Positions 1 to 5,770 of a DNA stretch of 5,770 nucleotides are shown here, piece by piece. Positions within the stretch are counted from its first letter, which is position 1. Every line of letters begins with the position of its first letter. The translations under genes and the position numbers were made by a program. The DNA is from Rhodoferax sp. (GTDB lineage Bacteria; Pseudomonadota; Gammaproteobacteria; Burkholderiales; Burkholderiaceae_C), in contig JAQSDS010000112.1 in the NCBI GenBank assembly GCA_029946045.1, positions 1 through 5,770 of the forward strand. The letters run 5' to 3'. A model generated the notes under the pieces. That model saw only the letters and a program-made list of their open reading frames with translations. It was not told where the DNA came from and ran no database searches.

Positions 1-23
1 TGCTTCCGGAAAACGTCAAACAT
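1..23 (-). CDS. ppiD: Start of a PpiD/SurA-like peptidyl-prolyl isomerase gene (partial)
   Basis: Only the first seven codons and part of the eighth lie in the window. They read M-F-D-V-F-R-K from an ATG at 23-21 on the minus strand. A good ribosome binding site (AGGAGAG, 37-31) sits 7 bases upstream of that ATG. Betaproteobacterial PpiD proteins typically open with a near-identical MFDxxRKH before a membrane anchor. ppiD also commonly follows hupB in proteobacteria, as in E. coli, and hupB is the next protein gene upstream here. If correct, the product is a periplasmic, inner-membrane-anchored foldase of the SurA/PpiD class that acts on proteins leaving the Sec translocon. The assignment rests on a seven-residue match, the ribosome binding site and gene order; the catalytic domain is outside the window. 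Confidence 0.55.
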
Positions 24-47
24 GCGAAAACTCTCCTGTGTGGCAAC

Positions 48-75
48 AAAAAAGGCGAACACAGTGTTCGCCTTT
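48..75 (-). terminator. Hairpin plus U-tract downstream of tRNA-Val
   Basis: On the minus strand a perfect inverted repeat (GGCGAAC at 72-66 with GTTCGCC at 60-54, 5-base loop) is followed by six T residues (53-48). Three flanking A-T pairs extend the stem to 10 bp, with the A side at 75-73. This is the classical shape of a Rho-independent terminator. It begins 7 bases after the CCA end of the tRNA and ends 24 bases before the start codon of the next gene. It may therefore be a full terminator, a partial attenuator or a 3'-processing signal. Plus-strand function is less likely because only TTT follows the stem in that direction. Confidence 0.65.
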
Positions 76-82
76 GTGTAGG

Positions 83-158
83 TGGTGGGTGATGACGGGC
101 TCGAACCGCCGACCTACGCCGTGTAAAGGCGCCGCTCTACCAACTGAGCTAATCACCC
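83..158 (-). tRNA. tRNA-Val (anticodon UAC)
   Basis: The minus strand folds into a complete cloverleaf. The acceptor stem is GGGTGAT (158-152) paired with ATCACCC (93-87). The D-arm is GCTC/GAGC around AGTTGGTA. The anticodon stem is GCGCC/GGCGT with loop TTTACAC, giving anticodon TAC (read UAC, valine). The variable loop is 5 bases, and the T-arm loop is TTCGAGC. The discriminator base is A (86) and the CCA end is encoded (85-83). The gene starts 14 bases after the hupB stop codon, so it is probably co-transcribed with hupB and cut out by RNase P and 3' nucleases. The UAC anticodon mainly reads GUA and GUG codons and is the usual major Val-tRNA of proteobacteria. Confidence 0.97.
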
Positions 159-172
159 CACTGAAAACGGGT

Positions 173-445
173 TCAGTTCAAAGCATCTTTCAATGCCTTG
201 CCCGGACGGAACTTTGGAACCTTGGCAGCCTTGATTTTAATCGATGCGCCAGTACGAGGATTACGGCCGGTTCGGGCAGCACGTTTGCCAACAGCAAATG
301 TGCCAAATCCAACCAGGGCAACAGAGTCCCCTTTTTTCAAGGTCTGTTTGACAGCTTCGATGGTGGACTCCAGCGCGCGTGCGGCAACTGCCTTGGGAAC
401 GTCAGCATCGGTGGCAATGAAATCAATTAATTCAGTCTTGTTCAC
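173..445 (-). CDS. hupB: DNA-binding protein HU-beta
   Basis: This 90-residue protein has the standard HU length and matches the family over its whole span. It forms dimers that bend and compact nucleoid DNA without strong sequence preference and assist replication, recombination and transcription. Visible hallmarks are the N-terminal helices opening with MNKTELID, the GFGTF turn (residues 46-50), and the flexible DNA-binding arm with the RNP motif (R61-N62-P63) whose proline intercalates into DNA. The conserved C-terminal tail is [18 protein letters not shown] (73-90). The start codon is GTG (445-443); it places the family's first residue correctly and is preceded by a strong purine-rich site (GAGAGAGG, 459-452) 6 bases upstream. 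A Val-tRNA follows 14 bases after the TGA stop. The Lys/Arg-rich arm is intact and nothing suggests damage. Confidence 0.96.
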   Translation of the reverse strand: MNKTELIDFIATDADVPKAVAARALESTIEAVKQTLKKGDSVALVGFGTFAVGKRAARTGRNPRTGASIKIKAAKVPKFRPGKALKDALN

Positions 446-706
446 AATAAACCTCTCTCGGGAGTTGTAATTAAATGTCTCTTGAATATGTGCGGGCTAC
501 ATCCAGCCGCTTATCTGCCACCGATGATGGCGACCACGCCTGCAAGATTTTTAACTTGTCTCAAAGGCAGAATTCTAGACGGGTTTGTCCCGTCAGTTGG
601 TTTGCATATGGCAAATTTTTCAGTGCTGAAGCGTTCTGGCATAGACAACTCGCTGCGCGATGTGCACAAGCCGGAATAGGCCTTCTTGTAGATCAGTTGG
701 TGGGAC
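446..706. other. Intergenic region upstream of hupB and downstream of the transporter
   Basis: These 261 bases lie between two minus-strand genes and must hold the hupB leader and probably its promoter. No recognised gene was found. Small palindromes occur at 578-594, 601-615 (TTTGC/GCAAA) and 619-630 (TTCAG/CTGAA). On the minus strand a 6-bp hairpin (GCCATC/GGTGGC, one G-U pair) can form at 531-517, about 70 bases before the hupB GTG. A TAGAAT box (577-572, minus strand) resembles a -10 element, but no good -35 hexamer sits at the right distance, so no promoter is called. No intrinsic terminator with a U-tract is evident after the transporter. Open frames on both strands here show no familiar protein motif, and I treat them as chance. 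Confidence 0.6.
578..594. repeat. Perfect 6-bp palindrome GACGGG-N5-CCCGTC
   Basis: GACGGG (578-583) and CCCGTC (589-594) are exact inverted repeats around a 5-base spacer. On the minus strand the palindrome directly abuts a TAGAAT (-10-like) box at 577-572, which would suit an operator overlapping a hupB promoter. It could equally be an RNA hairpin within the leader or the end of the upstream transcript, but no U-tract follows on either strand. The function is unknown; only the repeat itself is certain. Confidence 0.5.
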
Positions 707-1591
707 TCAGACCAATTTAGGCTGACGCACCACCAGCGCCACACCTAAAGCCGTCAGCAGGGTGCCCAACACGGTCAGCCATGTGATGGGTTCGGCAAAC
801 AGGATCCAGGCCATCAATGCTGTCGTGGGCGGCACCAGGTACATCATGCTGGTGACCGAAGCCGCCGCCCCTTTTTGGATCAGCAAGTAGAGCAATGAAC
901 TGCCACCCAGCGTGAGGGCCAGCACCGACCAGGCAATGGCACCCAGCAGGTCGGGGTGCCAACGGATGGCTTCAAGCTCCAGCGCGGCCAAGGGCAAGGT
1001 CACCAACAGCGCCGCGCCTAACTGGATCGTATTCGCCGTGCGTACATCACACGACGTGACAAAGCGCTTTTGGTACAGGGTGCCCATCGTGATGCTGAGC
1101 AAGGCGCCCACGCCCAGCGCCATGTTGAGCCAGTTGGCCTCGCCACCGGCACCAAATTTGCGCGACACCACCATCACCAAACCGATAAAACCCAGCACCA
1201 GTCCCAGCCATTGGCGCGTGCGTATCTTGTTGCCGGTGGCGGCCAGCCAGAGCGCTGTCAGCACAGGTTGCAAACCCACAATCAGGGCAGACAGACCAGA
1301 ACCCATGCCAAGCTTGACTGCAGCCCAGACACCACCCAGATAGCCTGCGTGCATGAATACGCCCGTGATGGCAAGGTGCAGCCACTGCGTGCGATGGCTT
1401 GGCCACTTGACCTGCGCCAACACAATCCAGGGCATGAAACAGGCCATGGACAAGGCGTAACGAATGACCAGAAATTTAAACGGCGGCGCATACGGCATGC
1501 CGTAGCGGGCAACAATAAAACCGGTGCTCCAGATCAGCACAAAGAGCGCCGGCATGGCCCGTATCAAGGGTCGCTCGATAGATACCGTCAC
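707..1591 (-). CDS. EamA/DMT-family membrane transporter
   Basis: This 294-residue, very hydrophobic protein has about ten predicted membrane segments (near residues 13-30, 38-58, 70-90, 97-117, 127-143, 154-173, 187-204, 214-237, 243-266 and 270-287). They form two tandem five-helix EamA repeats, the layout of the drug/metabolite transporter superfamily. The IWSTGF stretch near residues 20-25 and the VPPTTALMAWILFAEP stretch (253-268) are typical. Members export amino acids, metabolites or drugs across the inner membrane; the substrate cannot be told from sequence. The start is GTG (1591-1589), overlapping the pgsA stop in the 4-base arrangement GTGA. No strong ribosome binding site precedes it, so translation is probably coupled to pgsA. 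An internal ATG at residue 13 is a less likely alternative because it would trim the start of the first helix. It is the last gene of the uvrC-pgsA group and has no obvious functional link to it. Confidence 0.87.
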   Translation of the reverse strand: MTVSIERPLIRAMPALFVLIWSTGFIVARYGMPYAPPFKFLVIRYALSMACFMPWIVLAQVKWPSHRTQWLHLAITGVFMHAGYLGGVWAAVKLGMGSGLSALIVGLQPVLTALWLAATGNKIRTRQWLGLVLGFIGLVMVVSRKFGAGGEANWLNMALGVGALLSITMGTLYQKRFVTSCDVRTANTIQLGAALLVTLPLAALELEAIRWHPDLLGAIAWSVLALTLGGSSLLYLLIQKGAAASVTSMMYLVPPTTALMAWILFAEPITWLTVLGTLLTALGVALVVRQPKLV

Positions 1592-2154
1592 TTCACACGC
1601 GACCTGATTTCAGGCAAGGCTTTTTGCAGGTAATAAACCATAGACCAGACGGTCATCACTGCCGAAATCCAGATCAGCCAGACACCCCAGAGATGGGTGT
1701 CAATGACATCAAAGAGCATGCTATCAAACAATAAAAATGGAATCGCTACCATTTGCGCGGTAGTTTTTAGCTTGCCGATCATGTGCACGGCCACACTTTT
1801 GGCGGCACCAATTTGCGCCATCCATTCACGCAGGGCCGAGATCGCAATTTCACGGCCAATGATGATCAACGCCACAAAAACATCGGCACGCCCCAGATGT
1901 ACCAGCACCAGCACACAGGCGCAAACCAGAAATTTGTCGGCCACCGGATCCAGGAACGCGCCAAAGGCAGACACCTGGTTGAGCTTGCGCGCCAGATAGC
2001 CGTCAAGCCAGTCGGTGGCAGCAAACACCACGAACATGACCGTGGCCACCAGGTTGCGAGTGGCAGGCTCAATGGGCAGATAGAACACACCCACGATCAG
2101 GGGAATCGCCACAATGCGAGCCCAGGTCATGAGGGTGGGAATGGTCCAGAACAT
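1588..2154 (-). CDS. pgsA: CDP-diacylglycerol-glycerol-3-phosphate 3-phosphatidyltransferase
   Basis: This is phosphatidylglycerophosphate synthase, an inner-membrane enzyme that joins CDP-diacylglycerol and sn-glycerol 3-phosphate. It makes the precursor of phosphatidylglycerol and cardiolipin. The full CDP-alcohol phosphotransferase signature D-x2-D-G-x2-A-R-x8-G-x3-D-x3-D is present, with D48, D51, G52, A55, R56, G65, D69 and D73; the aspartates bind the metal and the CDP group. The N-terminal IPTLMTWARIVAIPL is characteristic, and several hydrophobic helices follow. The 188-residue length is normal. The ATG at 2154-2152 gives the family N-terminus; the nearest GAGG is only one base away, so initiation may depend on ribosomes arriving from uvrC, whose stop lies 42 bases upstream. 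The uvrC-pgsA order is shared with E. coli and many other proteobacteria. The stop codon overlaps the start of the transporter. Confidence 0.95.
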   Translation of the reverse strand: MFWTIPTLMTWARIVAIPLIVGVFYLPIEPATRNLVATVMFVVFAATDWLDGYLARKLNQVSAFGAFLDPVADKFLVCACVLVLVHLGRADVFVALIIIGREIAISALREWMAQIGAAKSVAVHMIGKLKTTAQMVAIPFLLFDSMLFDVIDTHLWGVWLIWISAVMTVWSMVYYLQKALPEIRSRVK

Positions 2155-2196
2155 GCCTCAATTGTGGCATGCGTTACCTCACGAAATGGCGGCTCG

Positions 2197-4179
2197 TCAA
2201 TGCAGGGCGCGGTAAATTTCCGCCGCCAGTTCGGTGGAAATGCCTTCAACCTGGGCAATGTCGGCCTCGGACGCCAACGCCACGCCGCGCACACCGCCAA
2301 AGCGCTGGAGCAGGCGCGCGCGCCGTTTGGGGCCGATGCCGGGAATCTCTTCGAGCTTGCCGCCGTCGATGCGCACCTTGGCGCGCGCCGCCCGCATGCC
2401 GGTGATGGCAAAACGGTGCGCCTCGTCCCGAATCTGTGCCACCAGCATCAGCGCAGCGGAGTCCTTGCCCAAATAAACCTTGTCGCGACCATCGGCGAAC
2501 ACCAGTTCCTCCAGGCCAATGCGCCTGCCCTCGCCTTTTTCCACACCCACAATCAGCGACAAGTCCAACCCGAGTTGTTCGAACACCTCGCGCGCCATCG
2601 ACACCTGGCCCTTGCCGCCATCGACCAGCACCAGCTCGGGCAAGCGCCCCGTGCCGGCGGGCATGGCGCCGGAGCGCTTGGCCTCAGCCAGGGTTTCGGC
2701 CAGTTTGCCGTAGCGGCGCAGCAGCACCTGGCGCATGGCAGCGTAATCGTCTCCCGGCGTGATGTCGTTGATCTTGAAACGCCGGTACTCGGCGCTTTGC
2801 ATCTTGTGGTGATGAAACACCACGCACGATGCCTGGGTCGATTCACCGGACGTGTGGGAAATATCAAAGCACTCCACCCGCAGTTCGTCAAGATTCTCCA
2901 GCGGCAGGTCCAGTGCTTCCACCAGCGCGCGGGTGCGGGCTTGCTGCGAGCCTTCTTCGGCCAGCAGCCTGGCCAGTTGCAGGCCTGCATTGGTCTGCGC
3001 CATTTCCAACCAGACTCGGCGCTGCTCGCGCGGGTTGTGCACCGCGCTGACCTTGACCCCGGTTTGCTCGGACAAGGCCTGCAACAGGCCTTTATCCACC
3101 GGCACACTCACCACCAGCGACGGCGGCGCAGGGACGTTGAGGTAGTGCTGGGCAATGAAGGCATCCAGCACCTGCATTTCCAGGCTGCGCACGGCACCGG
3201 GCGCACCTGAAGCATCAGCCTCGTCCAAATCACCTGCATCTTCCACATGCACCGGAAAATAGGGCCGGTCACCCAAATGACGCCCGCCGCGCACCATGGC
3301 CAGGTTGACACAGGCACGACCACCCTGCACCTTGACCGCCAAAATGTCCACGTCACGGTCGGACACATTGTCGACCGACTGCTGGTGCAGCACGCTGGAC
3401 AGCGCCGCCACCTGGTTGCGCAGTTCAGCGGCCTGCTCAAATTCAAGCTTGTCGGCATGCCGCATCATGCGGGCTTCGAGCTCGCGCATGACCTCGCGCG
3501 CATCGCCGTTCAAAAAGCGTTCTGCATCAGCCAGGTCCTGCGCGTAAGCCTCAGGCGAAACATGCCCCACACAGGGCCCAGAACAGCGCTTGATCTGGTA
3601 CAGCAGACAGGGTCGGGTGCGGTTGCTGAAGACCGGGTCTTCGCAGGTGCGCAGCCGGAACACTTTTTGCATCAGCAAAATGGCTTCCTTGACCGCCCAG
3701 GCGCTTGGGTAGGGGCCAAAATAATGGTGCTTTTTCTCGACCGCACCGCGGTAATACGCCACCCTGGGAAACTGCTCGCTACCGCTCTTGCCTAACGCCG
3801 TGATCTTCAGGTAAGGGTAACTTTTGTCGTCCCGAAACAAGATGTTGTATTTGGGGTTGAGGGTCTTGATCAGGTTGTTTTCCAGTAGCAACGCCTCAGC
3901 CTCGGAGCGCACCACGGTGGTCTCCAGCCGGGCTATCTTGCTCACCATGTGGCCAATGCGGGTACCTCCATGGTTTTTCTGGAAATAGCTCGACACCCGC
4001 TTTTTCAGGTTGATGGCCTTGCCCACATAGAGCACGTTGCCTTGTGCATCGAAGTAGCGATAAACCCCGGGCAACGACGGCAGGCTGGCCACATCACTGA
4101 GCAATTGTTCGGAGTAGGCAGGCACAGGGGCTGCGTCAGTGACATCAGCTGGAGGTGAGTTCGGGACATTTTCAGACAT
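2197..4179 (-). CDS. uvrC: Excinuclease ABC subunit C
   Basis: UvrC is recruited by UvrB to damaged DNA and makes both incisions in nucleotide excision repair. From the chosen start (660 residues), the GIY-YIG nuclease domain for the 3' cut covers about 33-115 (GVYRYF 38-43, YVGK 51-54). Four cysteines at 179, 191, 199 and 203 follow with C-x11-C-x7-C-x3-C spacing, which matches the reported 4Fe-4S ligands of E. coli UvrC. The UVR motif that binds UvrB is near 243-265. The RNase H-like nuclease domain for the 5' cut shows FDISH (D439), LVDGG (D520) and RDEAHRFA (H588), the DDH triad. Helix-hairpin-helix motifs end the protein (about 608-660, with IPGIGPKRR). The reading frame stays open upstream to a GTG at 4233, but the ATG at 4179 is preferred because the extra 18 residues are not family-like and would overlap divergent earP. 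No strong ribosome binding site precedes this ATG. The protein is somewhat longer than the 610-residue E. coli enzyme, through an N-terminal tail of about 30 residues and an acidic insert near 311-330. Confidence 0.95.
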   Translation of the reverse strand: MSENVPNSPPADVTDAAPVPAYSEQLLSDVASLPSLPGVYRYFDAQGNVLYVGKAINLKKRVSSYFQKNHGGTRIGHMVSKIARLETTVVRSEAEALLLENNLIKTLNPKYNILFRDDKSYPYLKITALGKSGSEQFPRVAYYRGAVEKKHHYFGPYPSAWAVKEAILLMQKVFRLRTCEDPVFSNRTRPCLLYQIKRCSGPCVGHVSPEAYAQDLADAERFLNGDAREVMRELEARMMRHADKLEFEQAAELRNQVAALSSVLHQQSVDNVSDRDVDILAVKVQGGRACVNLAMVRGGRHLGDRPYFPVHVEDAGDLDEADASGAPGAVRSLEMQVLDAFIAQHYLNVPAPPSLVVSVPVDKGLLQALSEQTGVKVSAVHNPREQRRVWLEMAQTNAGLQLARLLAEEGSQQARTRALVEALDLPLENLDELRVECFDISHTSGESTQASCVVFHHHKMQSAEYRRFKINDITPGDDYAAMRQVLLRRYGKLAETLAEAKRSGAMPAGTGRLPELVLVDGGKGQVSMAREVFEQLGLDLSLIVGVEKGEGRRIGLEELVFADGRDKVYLGKDSAALMLVAQIRDEAHRFAITGMRAARAKVRIDGGKLEEIPGIGPKRRARLLQRFGGVRGVALASEADIAQVEGISTELAAEIYRALH

Positions 4180-4190
4180 AGGGTTGTATT
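4180..4190. promoter_or_regulatory. Divergent uvrC/earP start junction
   Basis: Only 11 bases separate the uvrC ATG (minus) from the earP GTG (plus). The plus strand carries AGGG (4180-4183), a plausible ribosome binding site 7 bases before the earP GTG. No room exists for promoters between the genes, so each transcript must begin inside the opposite coding region or be driven from further away. I could not identify convincing -35/-10 pairs for either direction. Confidence 0.45.
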
Positions 4191-5327
4191 GTGGACAATC
4201 TGGCCATGCCATGTGAAACACCCCACCCCTCACTGCACTGGGATATTTTTTGCCGGGTCATCGACAACTTTGGCGACCTCGGCGTGTGCTGGCGTCTGGC
4301 CTGTGATCTGGCCGGACGTGGCCAGACGGTGCGCCTGTGGGCTGACGATGTGTCTGCCCTGGCCTGGATGGCGCCGCACGGTGCGCCTCGGGTTGAAGTG
4401 AAAATCTGGACGGCGCCCATTGACATGCGCGGCATCACCCCCGGAGAGGTCATGGTGGAAGCCTTTGGTTGCAAGATTGATGACGGATTTATCGATGAAT
4501 ACGCAAAAGCATCAAAGCATAAGGGCCAGAAAAACGTCTGGATCAATCTGGAGTACCTGAGTGCGGAAGACTTTTCAGCGCGTTGCCACGGCCTGCCCTC
4601 ACCTGTCATGAGCGGCCCCGGGCGCGGCTTGAGCAAGCATTTTTTCTACCCCGGCTTCACGGCAGACACCGGCGGTCTGTTGCGTGAGCCTGAGCTGCTG
4701 GCGCGACAAGCCCGGTTTGACCGCAAGGCCTGGCTGGCTGACCTGGGGCTGGCGTGGCAGGGCGAGCGCCTGGTGTCGCTGTTCTGCTATGAACCTGCCG
4801 GTCTGGGTGAACTGCTGAGCAGCCTGGCCAGCAGCGCGCAAGCGACTTGCTTGTTGGTGACGCCCGGGCGTGCCACAGCCGCCGTAAGGGCCGAGATTGC
4901 CGCCAGGAATGCGATTGACCCTCTTTGGAACCAGCATCAAACGCTCTCCTACTTTTACCTTCCCCAACTCAATCAAAATGATTTTGACCAGGTGTTGTGG
5001 GCCAGCGATGTCAATTTTGTTCGCGGCGAAGACTCGCTGGTGCGTGCATTGTGGGCAGGTAAACCCTTGGTGTGGCACATTTATCCACAGCACGATGGCG
5101 TCCACGCGCACAAGCTCGAAGCTTTTCTGGACTGGCTGCAAGCACCCGACTCGCTGCGCGCTTTTCACCGCCGCTGGAATGGTTTGAAAATGCCAGGCCT
5201 GACCTTACCGGACGCGCCGTTCGCACCCGAGCACTGGCAAGACTGCGTGATACAGGCAAGAGCACGCCTGTTAGCGCAACAAGACTTGAGCACCCAGCTG
5301 CTCAACTTTGCTGCAAAAATCCCTTAA
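4191..5327 (+). CDS. earP: EF-P arginine rhamnosyltransferase
   Basis: EarP (DUF2331 family, inverting GT-B glycosyltransferase) transfers rhamnose from dTDP-beta-L-rhamnose to arginine 32 of elongation factor P, activating it to relieve stalling at polyproline. The 378-residue protein matches the family throughout. The [19 protein letters not shown] block (17-35) carries the two conserved aspartates of the IDNFGD motif (D25, D29) known to be critical in characterised EarPs. The C-terminal nucleotide-sugar-binding half shows VRGEDS (277-282, with the conserved Glu at 280), WHIYPQ (295-300) and HKLEAFLDW (307-315). KHFFYPGF (149-156) is also typical. The GTG at 4191 is chosen because AGGG lies 7 bases upstream; an in-frame ATG at 4206 is possible and would remove only five non-conserved residues. 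Its substrate gene efp follows on the same strand. The neighbouring gene and the Arg32 of its product strongly support the assignment. Confidence 0.95.
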   Translation: MDNLAMPCETPHPSLHWDIFCRVIDNFGDLGVCWRLACDLAGRGQTVRLWADDVSALAWMAPHGAPRVEVKIWTAPIDMRGITPGEVMVEAFGCKIDDGFIDEYAKASKHKGQKNVWINLEYLSAEDFSARCHGLPSPVMSGPGRGLSKHFFYPGFTADTGGLLREPELLARQARFDRKAWLADLGLAWQGERLVSLFCYEPAGLGELLSSLASSAQATCLLVTPGRATAAVRAEIAARNAIDPLWNQHQTLSYFYLPQLNQNDFDQVLWASDVNFVRGEDSLVRALWAGKPLVWHIYPQHDGVHAHKLEAFLDWLQAPDSLRAFHRRWNGLKMPGLTLPDAPFAPEHWQDCVIQARARLLAQQDLSTQLLNFAAKIP

Positions 5328-5330
5328 AAT
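5302..5330 (+). promoter_or_regulatory. Possible efp promoter
   Basis: TAAAAT (5325-5330) matches five of six bases of the sigma-70 -10 consensus and overlaps the earP stop codon. The hexamer 17 bases upstream, TCAACT (5302-5307), is a poor -35 element. The position, about 95 bases before the efp ATG, is sensible and would let efp be expressed more strongly than earP. This is a sequence-pattern guess. Confidence 0.35.
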
Positions 5331-5425
5331 AGCTTGCTTTGCGGCATGGGCTTGAATTCACCAAAGTCTTGACCGCCCTCGCCGCCTGACGCGCGGCCTA
5401 CTTTCATCGTTACGTTTCTTCTTAT
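5328..5425 (+). other. earP-efp intergenic leader
   Basis: This 98-base untranslated stretch precedes efp. It contains one small GC-rich hairpin (GCCGC 5381-5385 with GCGGC 5393-5397, 7-base loop) not followed by a clean U-tract, so it is not called a terminator. The last 25 bases before the efp ATG are pyrimidine-rich and hold no Shine-Dalgarno-like purine run. Initiation probably relies on ribosomal protein S1 binding or an unstructured leader. No small coding region with a ribosome binding site is visible here. Confidence 0.5.
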
Positions 5426-5770
5426 ATGAAAATCGCTCAAGAAATTCGCGCCGGCAATGTCATCATGCACGGCAAAGACCCCATGGTCGTCCTGAAAACC
5501 GAATACGCCCGTGGCGGCCGCGGCGCAGCCACCGTGCGCATGAAGCTCAAAAGCCTGATCGCCAACTTCGGAACCGAAGTGGTGTTCAGGGCCGACGACA
5601 AAATCGACAACGTGATTCTGGACAAGAGGGATTGCACCTACTCCTACTTTGCCGACCCCATGTACATCTGCATGGACGAGGAATACAACCAGTACGAAGT
5701 CGAAGCCGAAAACATGGGCGACTCGCTCAGCTACCTCGAAGACGGCATGCCGCTCGAAGTGGTGTTTTAC
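5426..5770 (+). CDS. efp: Translation elongation factor P (partial, 3' end missing)
   Basis: The first 115 codons are present and the frame is open to the window edge; the family is usually about 185 residues long. EF-P binds between the P and E sites of the ribosome and promotes peptide-bond formation at consecutive prolines. The start [13 protein letters not shown] is the usual N-terminus. Domain I (KOW-like, about 3-62) contains the modification loop, here G30-G31-R32-G33, with arginine at position 32. Arg32 marks the EarP-rhamnosylated type, as opposed to the lysine type modified by EpmA/EpmB. The first OB-fold domain begins near residue 65 ([11 protein letters not shown], then [11 protein letters not shown]). 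The third domain lies outside the window. The adjacent earP encodes the matching modifier. The ATG has no visible Shine-Dalgarno sequence, but its position is fixed by homology. Confidence 0.95.
   Translation, partial: MKIAQEIRAGNVIMHGKDPMVVLKTEYARGGRGAATVRMKLKSLIANFGTEVVFRADDKIDNVILDKRDCTYSYFADPMYICMDEEYNQYEVEAENMGDSLSYLEDGMPLEVVFY

Noticed and set aside
666..689. Imperfect hairpin (ACAAG/CTTGT) just after the transporter stop as a terminator
   Set aside because: On the minus strand it is followed by GCACATCGCG with no U-tract, and the inner pairing is irregular.
475..720. An 81-codon plus-strand frame in the hupB upstream region, with ATG and GGGAG 10 bases upstream
   Set aside because: It has rare codons (TTA, AGA, ATA), no recognisable motif or membrane segment, and runs into the end of the transporter gene. 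The GGGAG is displaced and could be chance. Conservation in relatives would be needed to reinstate it.
511..744. A 77-codon minus-strand frame ending in LRQVKNLAGVVAIIGGR
   Set aside because: Its first part overlaps the transporter gene in another frame, there is no good start signal in the intergenic part, and I cannot match it to a known family. The last stretch looks protein-like but may be chance.
1783..3210. A 475-codon open frame on the plus strand opposite pgsA and uvrC
   Set aside because: It is antisense to two clearly recognised genes. Its product is dominated by His, Gln, Arg and Gly without any domain pattern, as expected when a GC-rich gene is read on the opposite strand.
4180..4280. 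A uvrC promoter inside earP (TTGTCG with TATCCC on the minus strand)
   Set aside because: The spacing is near acceptable, but the -10 box matches only the first three consensus positions, so it is not better than chance.
4599..5168. A 189-codon minus-strand frame opposite earP
   Set aside because: It lies wholly within earP, whose motifs are unambiguous, and its product has no family features.
5381..5397. GC-rich hairpin in the efp leader as a terminator
   Set aside because: The stem is only 5 bp and the following bases (CTACTTTCATC) are not a continuous U-tract. It also lies downstream of the probable efp promoter, where a terminator would block efp.

Overview
The window is chromosomal housekeeping DNA from a betaproteobacterium, most likely of the Burkholderiales/Comamonadaceae type (Rhodoferax- or Polaromonas-like). 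This placement is inferred from the style of the proteins (HU, EF-P, PgsA, EamA), the uvrC-pgsA and earP-efp gene pairs, and a moderately high G+C content judged by eye. No mobile element, integrase, CRISPR array or phage gene is visible.

Left part (1-706, minus strand): a tightly packed unit runs hupB (HU-beta, GTG start), then a Val-tRNA (UAC), then a strong hairpin with a U-tract, then the first seven codons of a gene that looks like ppiD, cut by the window edge. Upstream of hupB lies a 261-base non-coding stretch (446-706) with several small palindromes and no recognisable gene.

Middle part (707-4179, minus strand): uvrC (excision-repair nuclease), pgsA (phosphatidylglycerophosphate synthase) and an EamA/DMT-family transporter follow one another in transcription order. 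The gap between uvrC and pgsA is 42 bases, and the transporter start overlaps the pgsA stop by 4 bases, so they look like one operon. uvrC-pgsA is a widely conserved pair; the transporter is a lineage-specific addition.

Right part (4191-5770, plus strand): earP (EF-P arginine rhamnosyltransferase) diverges from uvrC with only 11 bases between the chosen start codons. It is followed after 98 bases by efp, which runs off the window end. The efp product carries arginine at position 32 in the modification loop, the residue that EarP glycosylates, so enzyme and substrate are encoded side by side. This module rescues ribosomes stalled at polyproline stretches.

No wholly new system is evident. The points most worth following are the hupB/tRNA/ppiD transcript architecture, the unexplained palindrome-rich region upstream of hupB, the almost touching uvrC/earP starts, and the efp leader without a Shine-Dalgarno sequence.
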